DNA of 64,000 bases from Suillus spraguei. Taxonomy: Eukaryota; Basidiomycota; Agaricomycetes; Boletales; Suillaceae. Of the stretch, positions 37,260 to 49,052 are shown piece by piece; within the stretch, counting starts at the first letter, position 1; every line of letters begins with the position of its first letter. The position numbers and the translations under genes are program-made. Location of the stretch: positions 110,029-174,028 of the forward strand of contig JABCPU010000116.1 in the NCBI GenBank assembly GCA_016800925.1. The letters run 5' to 3'. The notes under the pieces are model-generated. The model did not search any database, had not been told where the DNA came from, and was given only the letters and a program-made list of their open reading frames with translations.

Positions 37260-39660
37260 CATTCACCGATAATTGGGTTGCTGGGTGCCGGGTGCCAAGT
37301 CCCGAAACCTGGAACTCGAAACTGGAGATTCAAATGAGATATTTCCTGAATTCTGGATACCCGGATACCCGAAACACAACACACAAGGTGAAAGATTTAA
37401 AGTCCATGTGTCGAGTCATCAGGTGCTGAGTGCTGGGTGCAGGTGCAGAGTACCAAAACTAGAAACTCGAGATTCGAGACAAAACAGACATCTACCAAAA
37501 ATGTGTGGATCAAAGTTTTGTTGTTGCCTGACATTTTTCTGAGTCCCGAGGACCGAACCCCGAAATTGTGGACTACTGGATTTCGGGATTCGGGGTTTGG
37601 CACTCGAGATTCAAGATTTGAGATGAAAAAGATATCTACCAAAAATGTGTGGATCAAAGTCATTTTATTGCCTAACATTTTTTTTGGTCTCAAGTGCAGA
37701 AGCCCGAATACCAAACCCCGAACCCCTAAATAGTAGACTACCAGAGTTCGGAGTTCAGGGTTCAGCACTTAGAATGTGTGGATCAATAGGTGTCTATTGC
37801 CTCACATTGTTCTGAATCCCGAGTCGCGAGTGCTGGGTGCCGGGGTTCAGGGTTCAGCACTGACAATATGTTGATCAATATCTTTCACATTATGAGTACC
37901 AAGTCCCGAGTCCCGAGTGCTGGGTGCCGGAGTTCAGGGTTCGGCACTCAACATGTGTAAATCAATATGTTTGTATTGCCTCACATTGTTCTAACTCCCA
38001 GGTGCCAGAGAGTGCCGGGTGCCAGAGTTTAGGGTTCAGCACATAAAATATGTGGATCGATATCTTTCACATTGTTATGAGTCCTGAATCCCGATCCCCG
38101 AGTGCTGGGTGCCAGAGTTCAGGGTTCAGCACTCAACATGTGTAAATCAATATCTTTGTATTGCCTCACATTGTTCTAACTCCCAGGTGCCGGGGTTCGG
38201 GGTTCGGTGTTAAAATATGTGGATCAATATCTTTCACATTGTTATGAGTCCCAAGGCCCGAGTCCCGAGTGCCGGGTGCTGGAGTTCGGGGTTTGGCACT
38301 CAACATGTGTAGATCAATATCTTTGTATTGCCTCACATTGTTCTAACTCCCGGGTGCCGGAGTTCGGGGTTCGACACTCAACATGTGTAAATCAATATCT
38401 TTGGATTGCCTCACATTGTTCTAACTCCCAGGTGCTGGGGTTCAGGGTTCGGTGTTAAAATATGTGGATCAATTACTTTCACATTGTTATGAGGCCCGAG
38501 TCCCGATTCCCAACTGCCGGGTGCTGGAGTTCAGGGTTTGGTGTCAAAATATGTGCATCAATATCTTTCACATTGTTATGAGTCCCAAGGCCCAAGTCGC
38601 GAGTGCCGGGTGCCAGAGTTCGGGGTTCGGCACTCAACACATTTGAATCAATATCTCTGTATTGCCTCACATTGTTCCAAGTCCTGGGTACCGAGTCCTG
38701 GGTGCCAGGGGTTGGGGTTCAGCACTTAAAATATGTAGATCAATATTTTTCACATGGTGATGAGTCCCGAGTCCTTGGTGCCGGGGTTCGTGGTTCGGCA
38801 CTTAAGATGTATGGATTGATATGTTTCACATTGTTACCCAGCACCCGGCACAAGGTGACTCAACAGATAGGTTTCAAATTCTTTACATTTTGTGTCGAGT
38901 CCTGAGTGCCAGGTGCCGGGGTTCGGGGTTCAGCACTCAAAATGTGTGAATCCATGTGAGGCAATAAAAAGACTTTGACCCACACATTTTTAGTGCTGAA
39001 CCCCGAACTCTGACATCTGGTAGTCCACAATTTCGGGGTTTGGCACTCATGATTCTGCACTCTGGACTCAGAAAAATGTGAGACAATAAAAGGAATTTGA
39101 TCCACACATTTAAAACTTGAAACTCACAAAATGTATATCATGTAAATTTTCTATTCCCTTACACAGTTCACCAAGTGTCAAGTACCAAGACCTGAGACCC
39201 AAATCCTGAATTCCTGGAAATATACCAAGTGCTGAGTGCTGAGTGCCGAAACCCGAAACTTAAAACTTGAAACACAACACTTGAAACTCGCAAAAATCTG
39301 TATCATGTAAAATTTCTATTTCCTTACACAATTCACCGAGTGTTGAGTACCAAGACCCAAGACCTGAATCCTGAATGTAGGGTTGGCAGGCCAGCTGCGG
39401 AGGTCCGGAGGTCCGGAGATATGGAGATCGGGGCCAGAGATCATAGTGGAGATGGGGTGTGAAATATGGTATGTGACAGAAACTCGCAAAAATGTATATC
39501 ATGTAAAATTTTTATTTCCTTACACAGTTCACCAATTGTCAAGTAACAAGACCTGAGACCCGAATCCTGAATTCCTGGCAATGTATGAAGTGCTGAGTGC
39601 TGAGTGCTGGGTGCTGAAGCCCGAGACCCAAAACTTGAAACTCAAAACTCGCAAACATCT
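37260..39660 (+). repeat. degenerate 80-95-bp minisatellite
   Basis: The phrase GTGCCGGAGTTCGGGGTTCG (with variants), then GCACTCAACATGTGTAAATC, an AATATCTTT and CACATTGTT block, recurs about a dozen times between 37780 and 38960 every 80-95 bases. More diverged units follow to 39660, some inverted (ACCCCGAAC near 39000). No coding potential. Confidence 0.8.
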
Positions 39661-39964
39661 GTATCATGTACAATTTCTATTTCCTTACACAGTTCACCGA
39701 ATGATTCCATTCCTCCGGATCTCCCTGCATTCCTCTCTGGACATATTCCTGTGCCACATGCATTACACCATTTGAGGTATGTCCTTGTCTCCAGCTCTCG
39801 GTTACCTCTGTTTCTGTCTTGAGAATCTCTTTCGTACATATCTCATCTCTGAGTTCATTTTGTTATGTTCTGTTGTACTTAGTAGTATGTTTCCACATGG
39901 TTCATACATAGCCTTGGATTATGCTTACTACTCCGGACTTCGTCCATAGTAGCCTGTACCTTCC

Positions 39965-42170
39965 TTACATAATCTCCAGACCTACTCCTCCATAGTAGGG
40001 CAATACTTCCCCCCAAATCCACAGAGCTCCGCTCCTCCATTTCTCCACTCCTCCACTCCTCCATTTCTCCGTAGGAGTGGAGGAACGGAGAAATGGAGGA
40101 GTGGAGGAGTGGAGAAATGGAGGAGCCTGTTCTCTAGCGCTAGGCATGATGCCTAACTCATTTACTAGCGTGGTGTTAATGCTAACTTGCTTGTTGGTAG
40201 TAGCTTCCTTGAAGTTCTTGTGGATTTCCAGCGCTACCGCAATGAGTTCACCTACTGGTACAGTAATGTCAGAGTCCAGAATACGGTCGACGACATGTCT
40301 ATCAGTGTCCTTGTCTTCTAGCGGGTGCTGGTACCTGTATTGGGGCGCAGGTTGGTTGGCGGCATCAGTAGACAAAGAAGAAGTTGCAGGTGCTGGAGGT
40401 GCTGTACTCTTGGCAGTATCAGTAGACAAAGAAGAAGTTGCAGGTGCTGATGCTGAGTGTGGGGTGCTTTTGGCGGTAGACACTGCTGGCTTAAGCATCT
40501 TAGTACCGGGGTTGGGCACCGCACTTGCTTTGACTTGGGGTGAAACCACCTCCTTGACCACGTCAGCAGCCTTAGAGGATGGTCCCGCTTTAGGTCTAGG
40601 TGGCATCTTGACGCCATCAAACCGCATGGCCTTTCCCTTGTCCGATTTCCTAGCAGCGTAAGCATCAGCATCATCAGTGTCATACAATTCCTGCGCCAGA
40701 TGTAAGTCATTAGCGCGCTCTACTTCAGTGTCTGTCCTGTGAACAGTGTTAGTGTGCAAGAATGCAGAGGGATCAATGTCAAGCATGGTGTCATGCCCAT
40801 GCTCAACTCGGCAGTACAGGTTTCCCAATACCGTAGTGTTAGCTCCTGTAGCGGGGTTTTCGCTTGCCAAGCGGTCAAGGCTTCGTTGGAAATTGGGACC
40901 AAGACGAGGGACCGCATTGCTGTTAGGCAGAACTATGCGTCCATTCCTATTAATGATCTTACCGTCGCGTATGTACGCTTCCTTAATTGTGCAATCCAGC
41001 ATCTTGTGCAGACCGCTGCAGAAGTGGCACGTGATGGGGGCATACTGCATGTACTCTCGCTTGATCACAATGCCAGGATTGGCTGGTTGCATCTGCAGTT
41101 GCAGTGACACCTGTTGAGCGGTGGAAAATTTAGCATACACTGGCGAGGAAGCCAGTGCCGTTATGGCAGTGGAGGTACTTGGCAAAAGAAAGATTGCAGC
41201 TTTGTATACCTTTTTGATGTTGTAAGGATCCTCTGGGTGATGCGTGGTAAGCATAATCTCGAGCCGCTGCATAATAGCGGTCTTGGCAGTAGCGTGGAAT
41301 CTGTCAAGAAACAGACAGTCCTGTTCAAGTTCAGTGAGCTTCTTCTTAGTGATCAAGTGCTGAGAGATCTTGAGGAACTTCCTATAGTACGGCCCGAGAT
41401 CCTCTTGCGAGGTCATTGGCATACGAGCTTGTTCTGCACAAAGGTTCTCGAGGTCAGTATGGGTGAAGCAGCGATCGCCTTCACATCCAGGATACAAAAG
41501 TTTTACTGCTGTGGTAAACTTAGCCCAATCTGGCAGACTGGCTTTGTCGAGTATTTCCCACATCTCCGAGTCATCAATAGGCGTGTATCTCAGCACTGCC
41601 TTAATAAGGTGCTCGCCAGTCAAGTTGGCATGAGCGCCTAAGAGTTCTACATCCTCGAAAAATGGCAAAAGGTGTGCTGGGGTGCCGTCAAATTTAGGTG
41701 CGGCATCTGTGCCCCTTAGCAGCATACAGAATGGGGTTGTCATGATTGGCGGTTGAGATCTAGCTTGCAGTTGCGGTAGGACTAACAATTGTGGTGTAAG
41801 CATCAGCGGAATGGTAGCGTGAGCGTGGATAATGGTGCGATGGTGAATAGCGGGTGGCATTGGCGGTACTGTAGCGATGCACTGTTGAGGCGAAGGAGGA
41901 GCAAGAGTTTCCTCATTTGGCGAAGGGTAGAGGTTGCGGACTGATGTCAAGGGTGATCACTTGGGAGGTGAGTCAATGGTAACAAACGGTATCTGCAATT
42001 CTTCTGGTTCAAAAGCTCCCGGTAATTGTTTGCCTTTCGGTGTTTCCCCTTGCTCACTGGATGATTCATCAGCGATAAGTTCTCGGAGGATGGTGGCTTC
42101 ATCTGTGCTAGATCGGCAGCTAGACGCTAAGATTTCCATGTCGTTGTTAATCTTTGGCATGAAGAAGTCT
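39965..42170 (-). CDS. gag protein of an LTR retroelement, inverted second copy
   Basis: Homologous to 34060-36036 on the opposite strand. A 661-aa open frame runs from 41950 to 39965. An upstream stretch to 42160 (KINNDMEILASSC) is in the same frame but separated by one stop at 41957 (AAG TGA where the other copy has AAG GGA). The gag core, the zinc knuckle CHFCSGLHKMLDC near 41030 and the Pro/Ala/Ser-rich region are intact. After MPSAREQ the reading runs into a hairpin-forming repeat (40031-40126) and the retropepsin is lost. This copy has the cleaner frame of the two. No polymerase is present. Confidence 0.65.
40031..40126. repeat. perfect 40-bp-arm hairpin
   Basis: Bases 40031-40070 are exactly reverse-complemented at 40087-40126 around a 16-base spacer. 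Each arm is itself made of GGAGAAATGGAGGAGT-type units. One strand is purine-only except for T, so it could form a long hairpin or triplex. Confidence 0.9.
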
Positions 42171-42703
42171 TCTTTGGCTAGGCAAATAGACCTGAGACTA
42201 CAAGTCTTGTTGTCTCGAAGTGTGTGGGTAGTGCATTCCAGATTTAGTGCTTCTATGGTCCCCTTGTGGTGGGCTCCAATTGAAACGAAGAAACTAGCGC
42301 TGGCCTAAGTATAAGCGCAGCGATAATCCTACTGAAGGTGCGAGTGAGATGTTCGACCCAAGAGGACTGCAATAGAAGCAATTCCTTCTAAGTTAGTGCG
42401 AAGGAAACAAGGAAGTACTAATAAGGCAACGAGAATTCCGACTTCCAAGGTTAGTGGCAGTAGCAGTATATCAGCGGTACTAGTGCAATGTCAGCAGTAC
42501 ACGCGCGGTAAGGATAGCTGCAACAGTTAGCTAGTGAGAACAAGAACAAATTTACTTGAGCGAGATGAAAATGTTATTACCACCGGTCGAGCGGTAGTGG
42601 TAGCGGCAACTCCGTATGAGCGGGAACGCAGGTGAGAGAGAAAGCGACCCAATGAGAAAACTGGCCATGGTCTGGTTACGAGTAGCGAAGTCGAAAGTTG
42701 CAG

Positions 42704-43006
42704 TGTTACAGTCGTACATGCCCCTATTCATTTGCCTTTCTATTCTTGTATATCACGTGATATGGAGCTTATCGCTCAGACACTTCCACTTCCATCAGAC
42801 ATCACATGACTCAACTAGTACGTCATATCATGTGATGTCATGACTCCCCATGACTCCATTCTCAGTGTAAAGATACAATCTAGCCTGGGCTGTAGATAAA
42901 CCATGGCCTAAGCTAGTATGCGAGTCTTGCGCTCTACCTAGTCTGCTACTCTTGCAAGGCAAGAACGTTCGACCCTAAAGGGAATGCTAAGTTAGTATAG
43001 TCTAAT
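42704..43006 (+). mobile_element. solo LTR related to the copia LTR at 30300-30614
   Basis: Begins TGTTACAGTCGTACATGCCC. Its last ~150 bases (TGTAAAGATACAATCTAGCC ... GTTAGTATAG) match the reverse complement of 30290-30446. It interrupts the LTR of the gag-PR element. The right limit is uncertain and no target duplication was confirmed. Confidence 0.5.
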
Positions 43007-43049
43007 AATGCCCAACCTGTGGTGCAAGACTGCCATCGGAGGTAGTGAG

Positions 43050-43330
43050 ATGCTAGCGGTGACCTCCGGTCTGTGGGAAACTAGCGGTAATACTAGCGGT
43101 AAGCGTGGGAAAGCGGTAGACAAGCGGTAGCAAAAGTGGTAAAACTGCGGTAGTGCGTGCGGTAAAACTGCAGTAAGGTGTGGGAAACTGGCAGTAAAAC
43201 AAGCGGTGAAGCATAGCGATGAAGCGTGGGAAAGTGTAGCGCAAGCCATGAAGCACGGGAAAGCGTAGTGCAAGCTGTGAAGCGCGGGAAAGCGGTAAAG
43301 AGTGGTGGTGCGTGCGGCAGTAAAACAATT
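43050..43330. repeat. interspersed AGCGGTA-type motifs in the LTR
   Basis: AGCGGTAA/AGCGGTAG and GAAGCGTGGGAAAG-like words recur over ten times in about 280 bases, reminiscent of enhancer-like repeats in retroelement U3 regions. Confidence 0.5.
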
Positions 43331-44168
43331 CTTAAGAGACAGTGACTTCAGCGAAAGACTTTATTCCGTTAGAGACAGTAGTGGTGACAATTCCTAAGTA
43401 CTGTGTGTACCATAGAGGGAAAAGTAAAAGTACCGGAATGTGTGAAGAGTCCTTTTTAACATGTACTGTGAATGGCCGGAATACATAGCGAGAATGGTAG
43501 CGAGATAGAGATATTTAGCTAAGAGGCACGCAGCAAGCAAGCGGTGTCACGGAAGGTAAGGTAAGTCTTGCCGTAGCTTTAGTAACGGCAGAAACGAATA
43601 TGCTACGCACCAATGGATCTTAGACGGAAATGGAATGGACAGGAGGACATCAGTAGCGAGATTTGGTAAGGGGCAAGGATCCATGGAGCGAAAACGGTAC
43701 CGGCGAAGCGAAAAGGGGTAATGCTTGCTATAGGGGTTTTCTCGGTAGCCACTGTAGACAGTAATGAGACACTTGTGTAAAACAGCACTTTCATGGTTAG
43801 CATGACTTTGTTTGCTACAGTGGAGCGCAAAGGCTATTTCCTTGCTATAAGGAAATTCTTTGGTTGCCGCCGCAGACGTTAACAAGATGCTTGTCGAAAA
43901 TGGGGTTTTGACAATCAGCGTGACTTTTCTTGCTACAATGGTGTGCAGTAAGTGTGGGATGCCACCAGAAGTGCTAAAGGGGTAAGACGGCCATGGACAA
44001 GTGGTAACTCCTATAGATGTGAAACGAGTGTCAAAATATAGGGTTTTAAGCCTAGCATCAATATGTTCGTTACACCGTATTTTGAATTCGCTTTGCGAGC
44101 GTTTCGTGAGTGGTCCAATTGTTGGTGTCTCTTGTTGAGCTGATCAAGATCTAGCTGATGCTGCAGTA

Positions 44169-45155
44169 TTGTTATTGAAGGGAGCTTCACTCCCTCAGGA
44201 TGATGCATTAGATAGCTCTCTCACATGTTCAGATTCTCCCATGAATGCCACAACTGATACATCACTCACTATTGTTCCTTCTGCATCTGCTTCCACACGT
44301 GATACATCACTTGGGCTGTTGGATCCATTGCCGTCATTGTCGGAACTATCAGCTGCGCTTCTGGGGCAGGAAATGCCCCATGCTACCAGTGATACATCAC
44401 TGACTCATACACTGCAGCCAGCCTACAACTTCTTCCAATATTCTCCCCCCAATACTCAAGACGACACTGGTCCTGATCTGGACTTCAATGACACGATTCT
44501 ACCCATGCCACCCAACTACAAACTGCCATCTCCGCTACCTCCCTCTTCTCCATTACTGTCTTTGTCCCCCTCCTCTCAAACAGATCAGCTTCCTTCTTTA
44601 TGGTTCTCTTTCTTAGCTTCCACCTCGAGAACTGGTTATAATATCTTGTTCAGTGATGCAGGAGAGTTTCATTTTGCAGATCCCTACAGAAACGGCTTTG
44701 ACGACACAACTTTGCAGAGCTTAACATCTCCTCCTCATCTTCGCCACTTATCATCAACTCTCACAAACACTGCTCATAACCAACATCACTCTTCTCCTCC
44801 ATACAACAACACCCCTACTCCCATGGAAATTCCTGCTCCTGCCCACACTCCTACTGCAGTAGAATTGCCTAATTCTGCTGAACCGGTTGTGCCTGAATCT
44901 CTCACCCTGGGTCCAATTATGGCTGCGCCTGCTGCCATTGGTGGGACATTGCCAGTAACAACAACGGCTTCTAAATGTAAGTCCACCAAGAACAACACGG
45001 AGAATTTGGAGACAGTCTCAGTGAAGCGTCAGAAGAAGGGGGGTGCAGTGGTCGTTTCCACTGAGAACTCACAGTATCATGTTGAGGGAGGTCAGGGCAA
45101 ACAACAACATTTTCAGTCATCTCGGGCGGCTGCTGCCAATGCCATTGGTGCGTAG
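44169..45155 (+). CDS. Ser/Pro/Thr-rich hypothetical protein, possibly 5'-truncated
   Basis: Open frame of 328 codons; the first ATG is at 44241. The protein is low-complexity: TSDTSLT-like repeats, clusters PLPPSSPLLSLSPSS, a Pro-rich stretch, and near the C-terminus a basic KRQKKGG that could be a nuclear signal. No domain recognised. The frame is open upstream to within about 100 bases of the LTR end at 44074, so the 5' end may have been cut off by that insertion. It lies on the same strand as the tyrosine-recombinase fragment at 46858, and the two might once have belonged to one element; this is only inference. Confidence 0.4.
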   Translation: MLLKGASLPQDDALDSSLTCSDSPMNATTDTSLTIVPSASASTRDTSLGLLDPLPSLSELSAALLGQEMPHATSDTSLTHTLQPAYNFFQYSPPNTQDDTGPDLDFNDTILPMPPNYKLPSPLPPSSPLLSLSPSSQTDQLPSLWFSFLASTSRTGYNILFSDAGEFHFADPYRNGFDDTTLQSLTSPPHLRHLSSTLTNTAHNQHHSSPPYNNTPTPMEIPAPAHTPTAVELPNSAEPVVPESLTLGPIMAAPAAIGGTLPVTTTASKCKSTKNNTENLETVSVKRQKKGGAVVVSTENSQYHVEGGQGKQQHFQSSRAAAANAIGA

Positions 45156-45196
45156 CTTCTGTAGTTCATATTGTTTTCTTGTTAGTGTGCCATATG

Positions 45197-45330
45197 CATG
45201 TTAGAATAATACTGCTTTGAATGACATTGCTCGAGTCTGTCATTGGCTGTGTGAACTGCGGCATGGATGTTAAAATAATACTGTTTTAAATGACATTGCT
45301 CAAATCCGTTGTCGGCTGCATGAACAGAAA
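45197..45330. repeat. short tandem duplication
   Basis: ATGTTAGAATAATACTG...GACATTGCTCGA... is repeated about 76 bases later as ATGTTAAAATAATACTG...GACATTGCTCAA... with a few differences. Confidence 0.6.
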
Positions 45331-45576
45331 TTCCTATACTACTGTGTGGTACTTGTAATGCTACAGCCTAAGGACCGAGGCATAGCCTACAGTGCAGTGT
45401 TCAGCCTCGACTAGACTTAGGGACTTGGTCCAATTTCTGCAGTGTTTGACCTTGGTGTTGACTCAGTGGACTTAGTTCAATTTCTGCAATGTGTGGTGTC
45501 GGCTGCACTGATAAATCCAGGATCTCAGTACCTAGATTAGGAGGAGATAACACAAAATCCACACCCACTCAGATAG

Positions 45577-46050
45577 TGTTACAATCGTATGTGCCCCTAT
45601 TCATTTTCTACTTCATTTACCTTGTATATTACGTAACATGACTCTGACTCCTATGCTCAACGCATCTGTACTATAGCTGCCTTCCTTCTTTGGATACGCA
45701 CTTACATTCCCACGTCTCTCTTGGTCTGTGCGCACATATTGGCCTATTTAAGCACAGTGTACTTGTAGTAGATTCTCTACTTTAATCTTACTGGGTTTTA
45801 CCTGGAATCTCCTTCGCTTAGGCCTCCAACCTAAGTCGTCTTGAATCGTCTCTAAGTCTAAGCACTCCTTAGCCTTAGTCTCTATTCTCGCGGATACCTC
45901 TCGGACTTATCCTTGAGGCTGAACCCTTGATCGTACTCGGAACGCGTTCCTTGTACTTTCACCTTGTTCTCTCTTGAACATTGTAAGAACTCCCAGCAGA
46001 CCGTCTGTGTCTTTTCACTGTCGCTGGTGACGCCACCCCAGTTCATAACA
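45577..46050 (+). mobile_element. solo LTR of the Ty3/gypsy chromovirus
   Basis: 474 bp from TGTTACAATCG to CAGTTCATAACA, flanked by the 5-bp target duplication GATAG (45572-45576 and 46051-46055). It is highly similar to the 5' LTR at 58386-58860. A solo LTR arises by recombination between the LTRs of a full element. Confidence 0.92.
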
Positions 46051-46281
46051 GATAGACAGGTCGAAATGTCTGTCGGAAATTGTACCAACCATCGACAGTA
46101 GTAGGAACGTGCACTGGCCAAAGGTGGATTCCACTGCAACCAGGACATTGCAATCATGCAAAAAAGACAATGATACAGTGGAATCAAGACTTGCATCATT
46201 GATGCAAATAACAGCAGGAATGTCGGCAAAAGATCCGAGGACTTTGTGAGGAAACATAAGTAGTCGATGACTAACAAATCA

Positions 46282-46430
46282 GATCAATGTACACAGACAA
46301 GTTCAAAATCGTGCAAACCAAACACCACCAACAGATGTGTTTAGGGCCGGGTTGGATCGATGTACACAGACAAGTTCAAAATCGTGCGAACCAAACATCA
46401 CCAAAAGACGTGTTTAGGGCCGGGTTGGAT
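46282..46430 (+). repeat. 73-bp tandem duplication
   Basis: GATCAATGTACACAGACAAG... at 46282 recurs as GATCGATGTACACAGACAAG... at 46355 with only a few differences across 73 bases. Confidence 0.85.
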
Positions 46431-46857
46431 TTTCCACCAAAAACATTGGCGATGAGGTTCACGGCCATGGCACGGAAAAACCCACTACTGATGAGCGGGA
46501 ATCCCACGCTTAAAATATTAGGTGTAAGGGTGCTGACAAATAAAGGATGCACAGAAAGAAAGATATAAATAGAGTTACACCAAATATAGCCAGGTAGCCA
46601 ATAGAAGGGAAGGAAGTAAGGTACAAGCGTGACTAAGCTTGATGGAAGCCAAGAACCAGGACCGGCAGCTGCTAGGTAGGATCCTCCACTGATACATCGC
46701 TGATACATCACCACTATACCTGCTAGTTATCCTTTGCAGTACAATGATTCATGTATTACCTTTACACTGACATTACTAGTCATATAATGTATCATTATCA
46801 CAGTATAGCCTGGTTTCAGCTCTGAATCATCACCTTTTAGCGAATGCGTGAGTTCCA

Positions 46858-47196
46858 GGAGACGCGCCCTTCTTCGCCTTTGAAACCAACACCGGGAGTT
46901 GGGCACCAATGATACATGCATGGTTTCTGAACCGCTGCAACGAAATTTGGAAAGGGGCGGACTTGCCAGAGTTGTCAGGACACTGTTTCAGGATTGGGGG
47001 TGCCACTGAGCTACTTCTCAGGGAAACACCCCCGGACATAGTTGCCATGCAAGGGAGATGGAAGTCGAGGGCTTTCCTTGAATATTGGTGCAAGATTGAT
47101 TCAATCCTTCCCCTGTTTGTTTCATCCTCCCTTTCAGATCCCTATATATTGATGGTTCATTCTTCAATGAGCTCGTTTTCCCGTCGTTACCAGTAG
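46858..47196 (+). pseudogene. tyrosine recombinase C-terminal fragment
   Basis: The frame has DAPFFAFETNTGSWAP, then ELSGHCFRIGGATELLLRET with the H-x-x-R of the tyrosine recombinase box II, DIVAMQGRWKSRAFLEYWC with the box-II W and a candidate nucleophile Tyr, and a tail to a stop at 47196. This fits the C-terminal half of the YR proteins found in Crypton/DIRS-like elements and related phage-integrase-like genes of Agaricomycetes. An upstream stop and absence of the N-terminal SAM-like domain and box I make it a remnant, or one exon of a gene I could not complete. Confidence 0.6.
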
Positions 47197-48230
47197 AACT
47201 CTATATACATGTTGTCGTTGCACTGTGTTTAATTGTATGGTTACTTTCGCATCCTCAGTTGGGGGGTCGCGTTCTGGGGTAGCATTATTGTTTTACCCTG
47301 GACACGACCGATGTGAGCTATGCTTGTCATGGGTAGGGTCATGTTTCCGGCCAAGACCTTCCTGCTACCTCACACTCGTTGATTTTCGGTTCTTACTCGT
47401 GTTACATGCCACTTGTCTCCGTACTCTCGCCTCGGAGCTCTAGATTACGCGTCTCTTTAATATTTATCACATTTGGCGGTTTGCGCACAGGTCATGTGAC
47501 ATGATCTTTGTATCACGCGCAAAACTGTCCTTATTTTCAGAGACGGCACTAATCCCGTACTAAGGAGACATGGCTGCACTCACTGGAGTCAAAAACCAAA
47601 ACCAAAACCCCCCAAAAAAAAACCTTATAAAACTTGTCCGAATGTCTCAAATAGAGACGTCAAGTCAAAGGGCAGATACGTGCGATCTCAGAGCCTGATT
47701 GGTCACGCGTGCACATGACTTCGTGCTCTGAGATCGCACTACCTGGTCTCCAGCAGATGAGAAAATAGTAAGCGGAGGTTCTATGCAGAGCTGTATGTAT
47801 AGATGGAACCAAGCTAGGGAGTTGGAATACTGTACAGTGCTGTACAGCTCTGCACAGGCTGTTTTAGTTTACTGATGCAGCTTCCTCAACATCTGAGAGC
47901 TTTGTGCACGACTTTCCGGATCGCCGTAACTTTTGCTTCTTCGGGGCTTCTTGCTTGGTCTTTCCCGAGGCTTTCGCCACTGACATATCTTAGGAGACGG
48001 ACGGCAGAGAGGGAACAAATTCGAGACTCTTACTGAGTTGGATGTAGTATAGATATCATATAAAATAATAATTCTAGATTAAATTGAAACATAGACAGTT
48101 GCATAAATCGACGATTCAGAATCGAGTGAATCGACTCCAGTACTCGATTCCGAATCAGACCTCAAAATCGTTTGCTGAATCACCTGACTGAATCGTCGTT
48201 CGAATCGTTAACTTTGACTGTCACTATTGA
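47197..48230. other. mostly non-coding; small Lys-rich ORF at 47864-47986 (-)
   Basis: A 40-codon minus-strand frame (MSVAKASGKTKQEAPKKQK..., Lys-rich) is the only candidate; it has no recognisable family and may be chance. A C/A homopolymer cluster lies near 47605-47625. Confidence 0.3.
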
Positions 48231-48771
48231 CTTGCCTCACGTCCATTTCCATAGAGATGCTGACCTAAAATGCATATGCTACTTTGCGTCGCAATGTGAT
48301 CCTTCGTATACTTTGGCAACTCCATATTAGTTGGTAGTGGCCGGAGTGAACTCGGTTTCGGAAAACCGACGCGGGAGTTGGGGGGCCGGGGCATCAAACA
48401 CGGTGTAGAAGCGCTGCATGGATACGTAGCCATTAACAAAGTCATAGTGCCCTTCGCCAATTCGCGCGCCAATGTCGCGAACAATGGGATATATTAAATC
48501 CTGCTGACCACCAATCAAGGCGTTGATAGCACGAGGCCAGATTTGGGCGTTAGGGTGAGAGTGAAGATTTCCTGTGCAAAACGGTGAACAAGGGGTGTGA
48601 GTGCTAACAGAATCGACGTACGCCGTCAATTTTGAAATTCAAGTTCCCCAGGGCACTGTACTGATTGCTGGTAATAACGAGAAGTCCAGTTGCAGGATCG
48701 TATTGACCGACGGTTGCAGCCTGGCCTGTTTACCCATAGTTCGAATGTCGCCATTAATGTATTGACTTGCC
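48231..48771 (-). pseudogene. aspartic-protease 3' fragment, third copy
   Basis: Same last-exon fragment as 28440-28943. It is the inverted partner of 49827-50368: about 540 bases with an identical translation across a 1.05-kb spacer. It ends in ATTGACTTGCCTCACGT-type sequence on both sides. Confidence 0.8.
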
Positions 48772-49052
48772 TCACGTTCATTTCCATAGAGATACTGATG
48801 CTGATCTATTATGAATCCTTGGTAGAACGTCCGCGTCAGTGCTAAAACTATTGTAGTGATCATTGCTAAGGAGAGCGACGTCCAAGGTTCTCCCGGTTGT
48901 CGACTCTAGTGTACTGCGAAAAAGGCGATGTGAATTCACCCCTGCTAGTAAACTTGGGTGAATTAGCATGTGATGGTTGGAGGCTCATTTTTGGGGTGTG
49001 AATTTGGGGACATAGGATTCACCGCGATTGAATTTCCATATTAATATCAATA

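Larger units (their letters stand above)
42280..44074 (-). mobile_element. LTR/leader of the minus-strand gag-PR element
   Basis: Read leftwards it begins TGTAACGAACATATTGATGC at 44074 and reaches GCTAGTTTCTTCGTTTCAATT before the internal region. It pairs with 29486-29620 plus 32970-33950 on the other strand. A solo copia-type LTR is inserted at about 42704-43006. Many AGCGGTA motifs lie at 43050-43330. Confidence 0.6.

Noticed and set aside
37780..38960. Regularly spaced repeats resembling a CRISPR array
   Set aside because: Unit and spacer are both degenerate copies of one 80-95-bp satellite, and the context is a fungal retroelement cluster.
40077..41641. Plus-strand frames opposite the gag gene
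   Set aside because: Antisense shadows of the gag reading frame, which shows a zinc knuckle and matches a second copy.
44169..44240. Start of the Ser/Pro-rich frame at 44169
   Set aside because: That codon is TTG; the first ATG is at 44241, and a missing 5' exon is equally possible.
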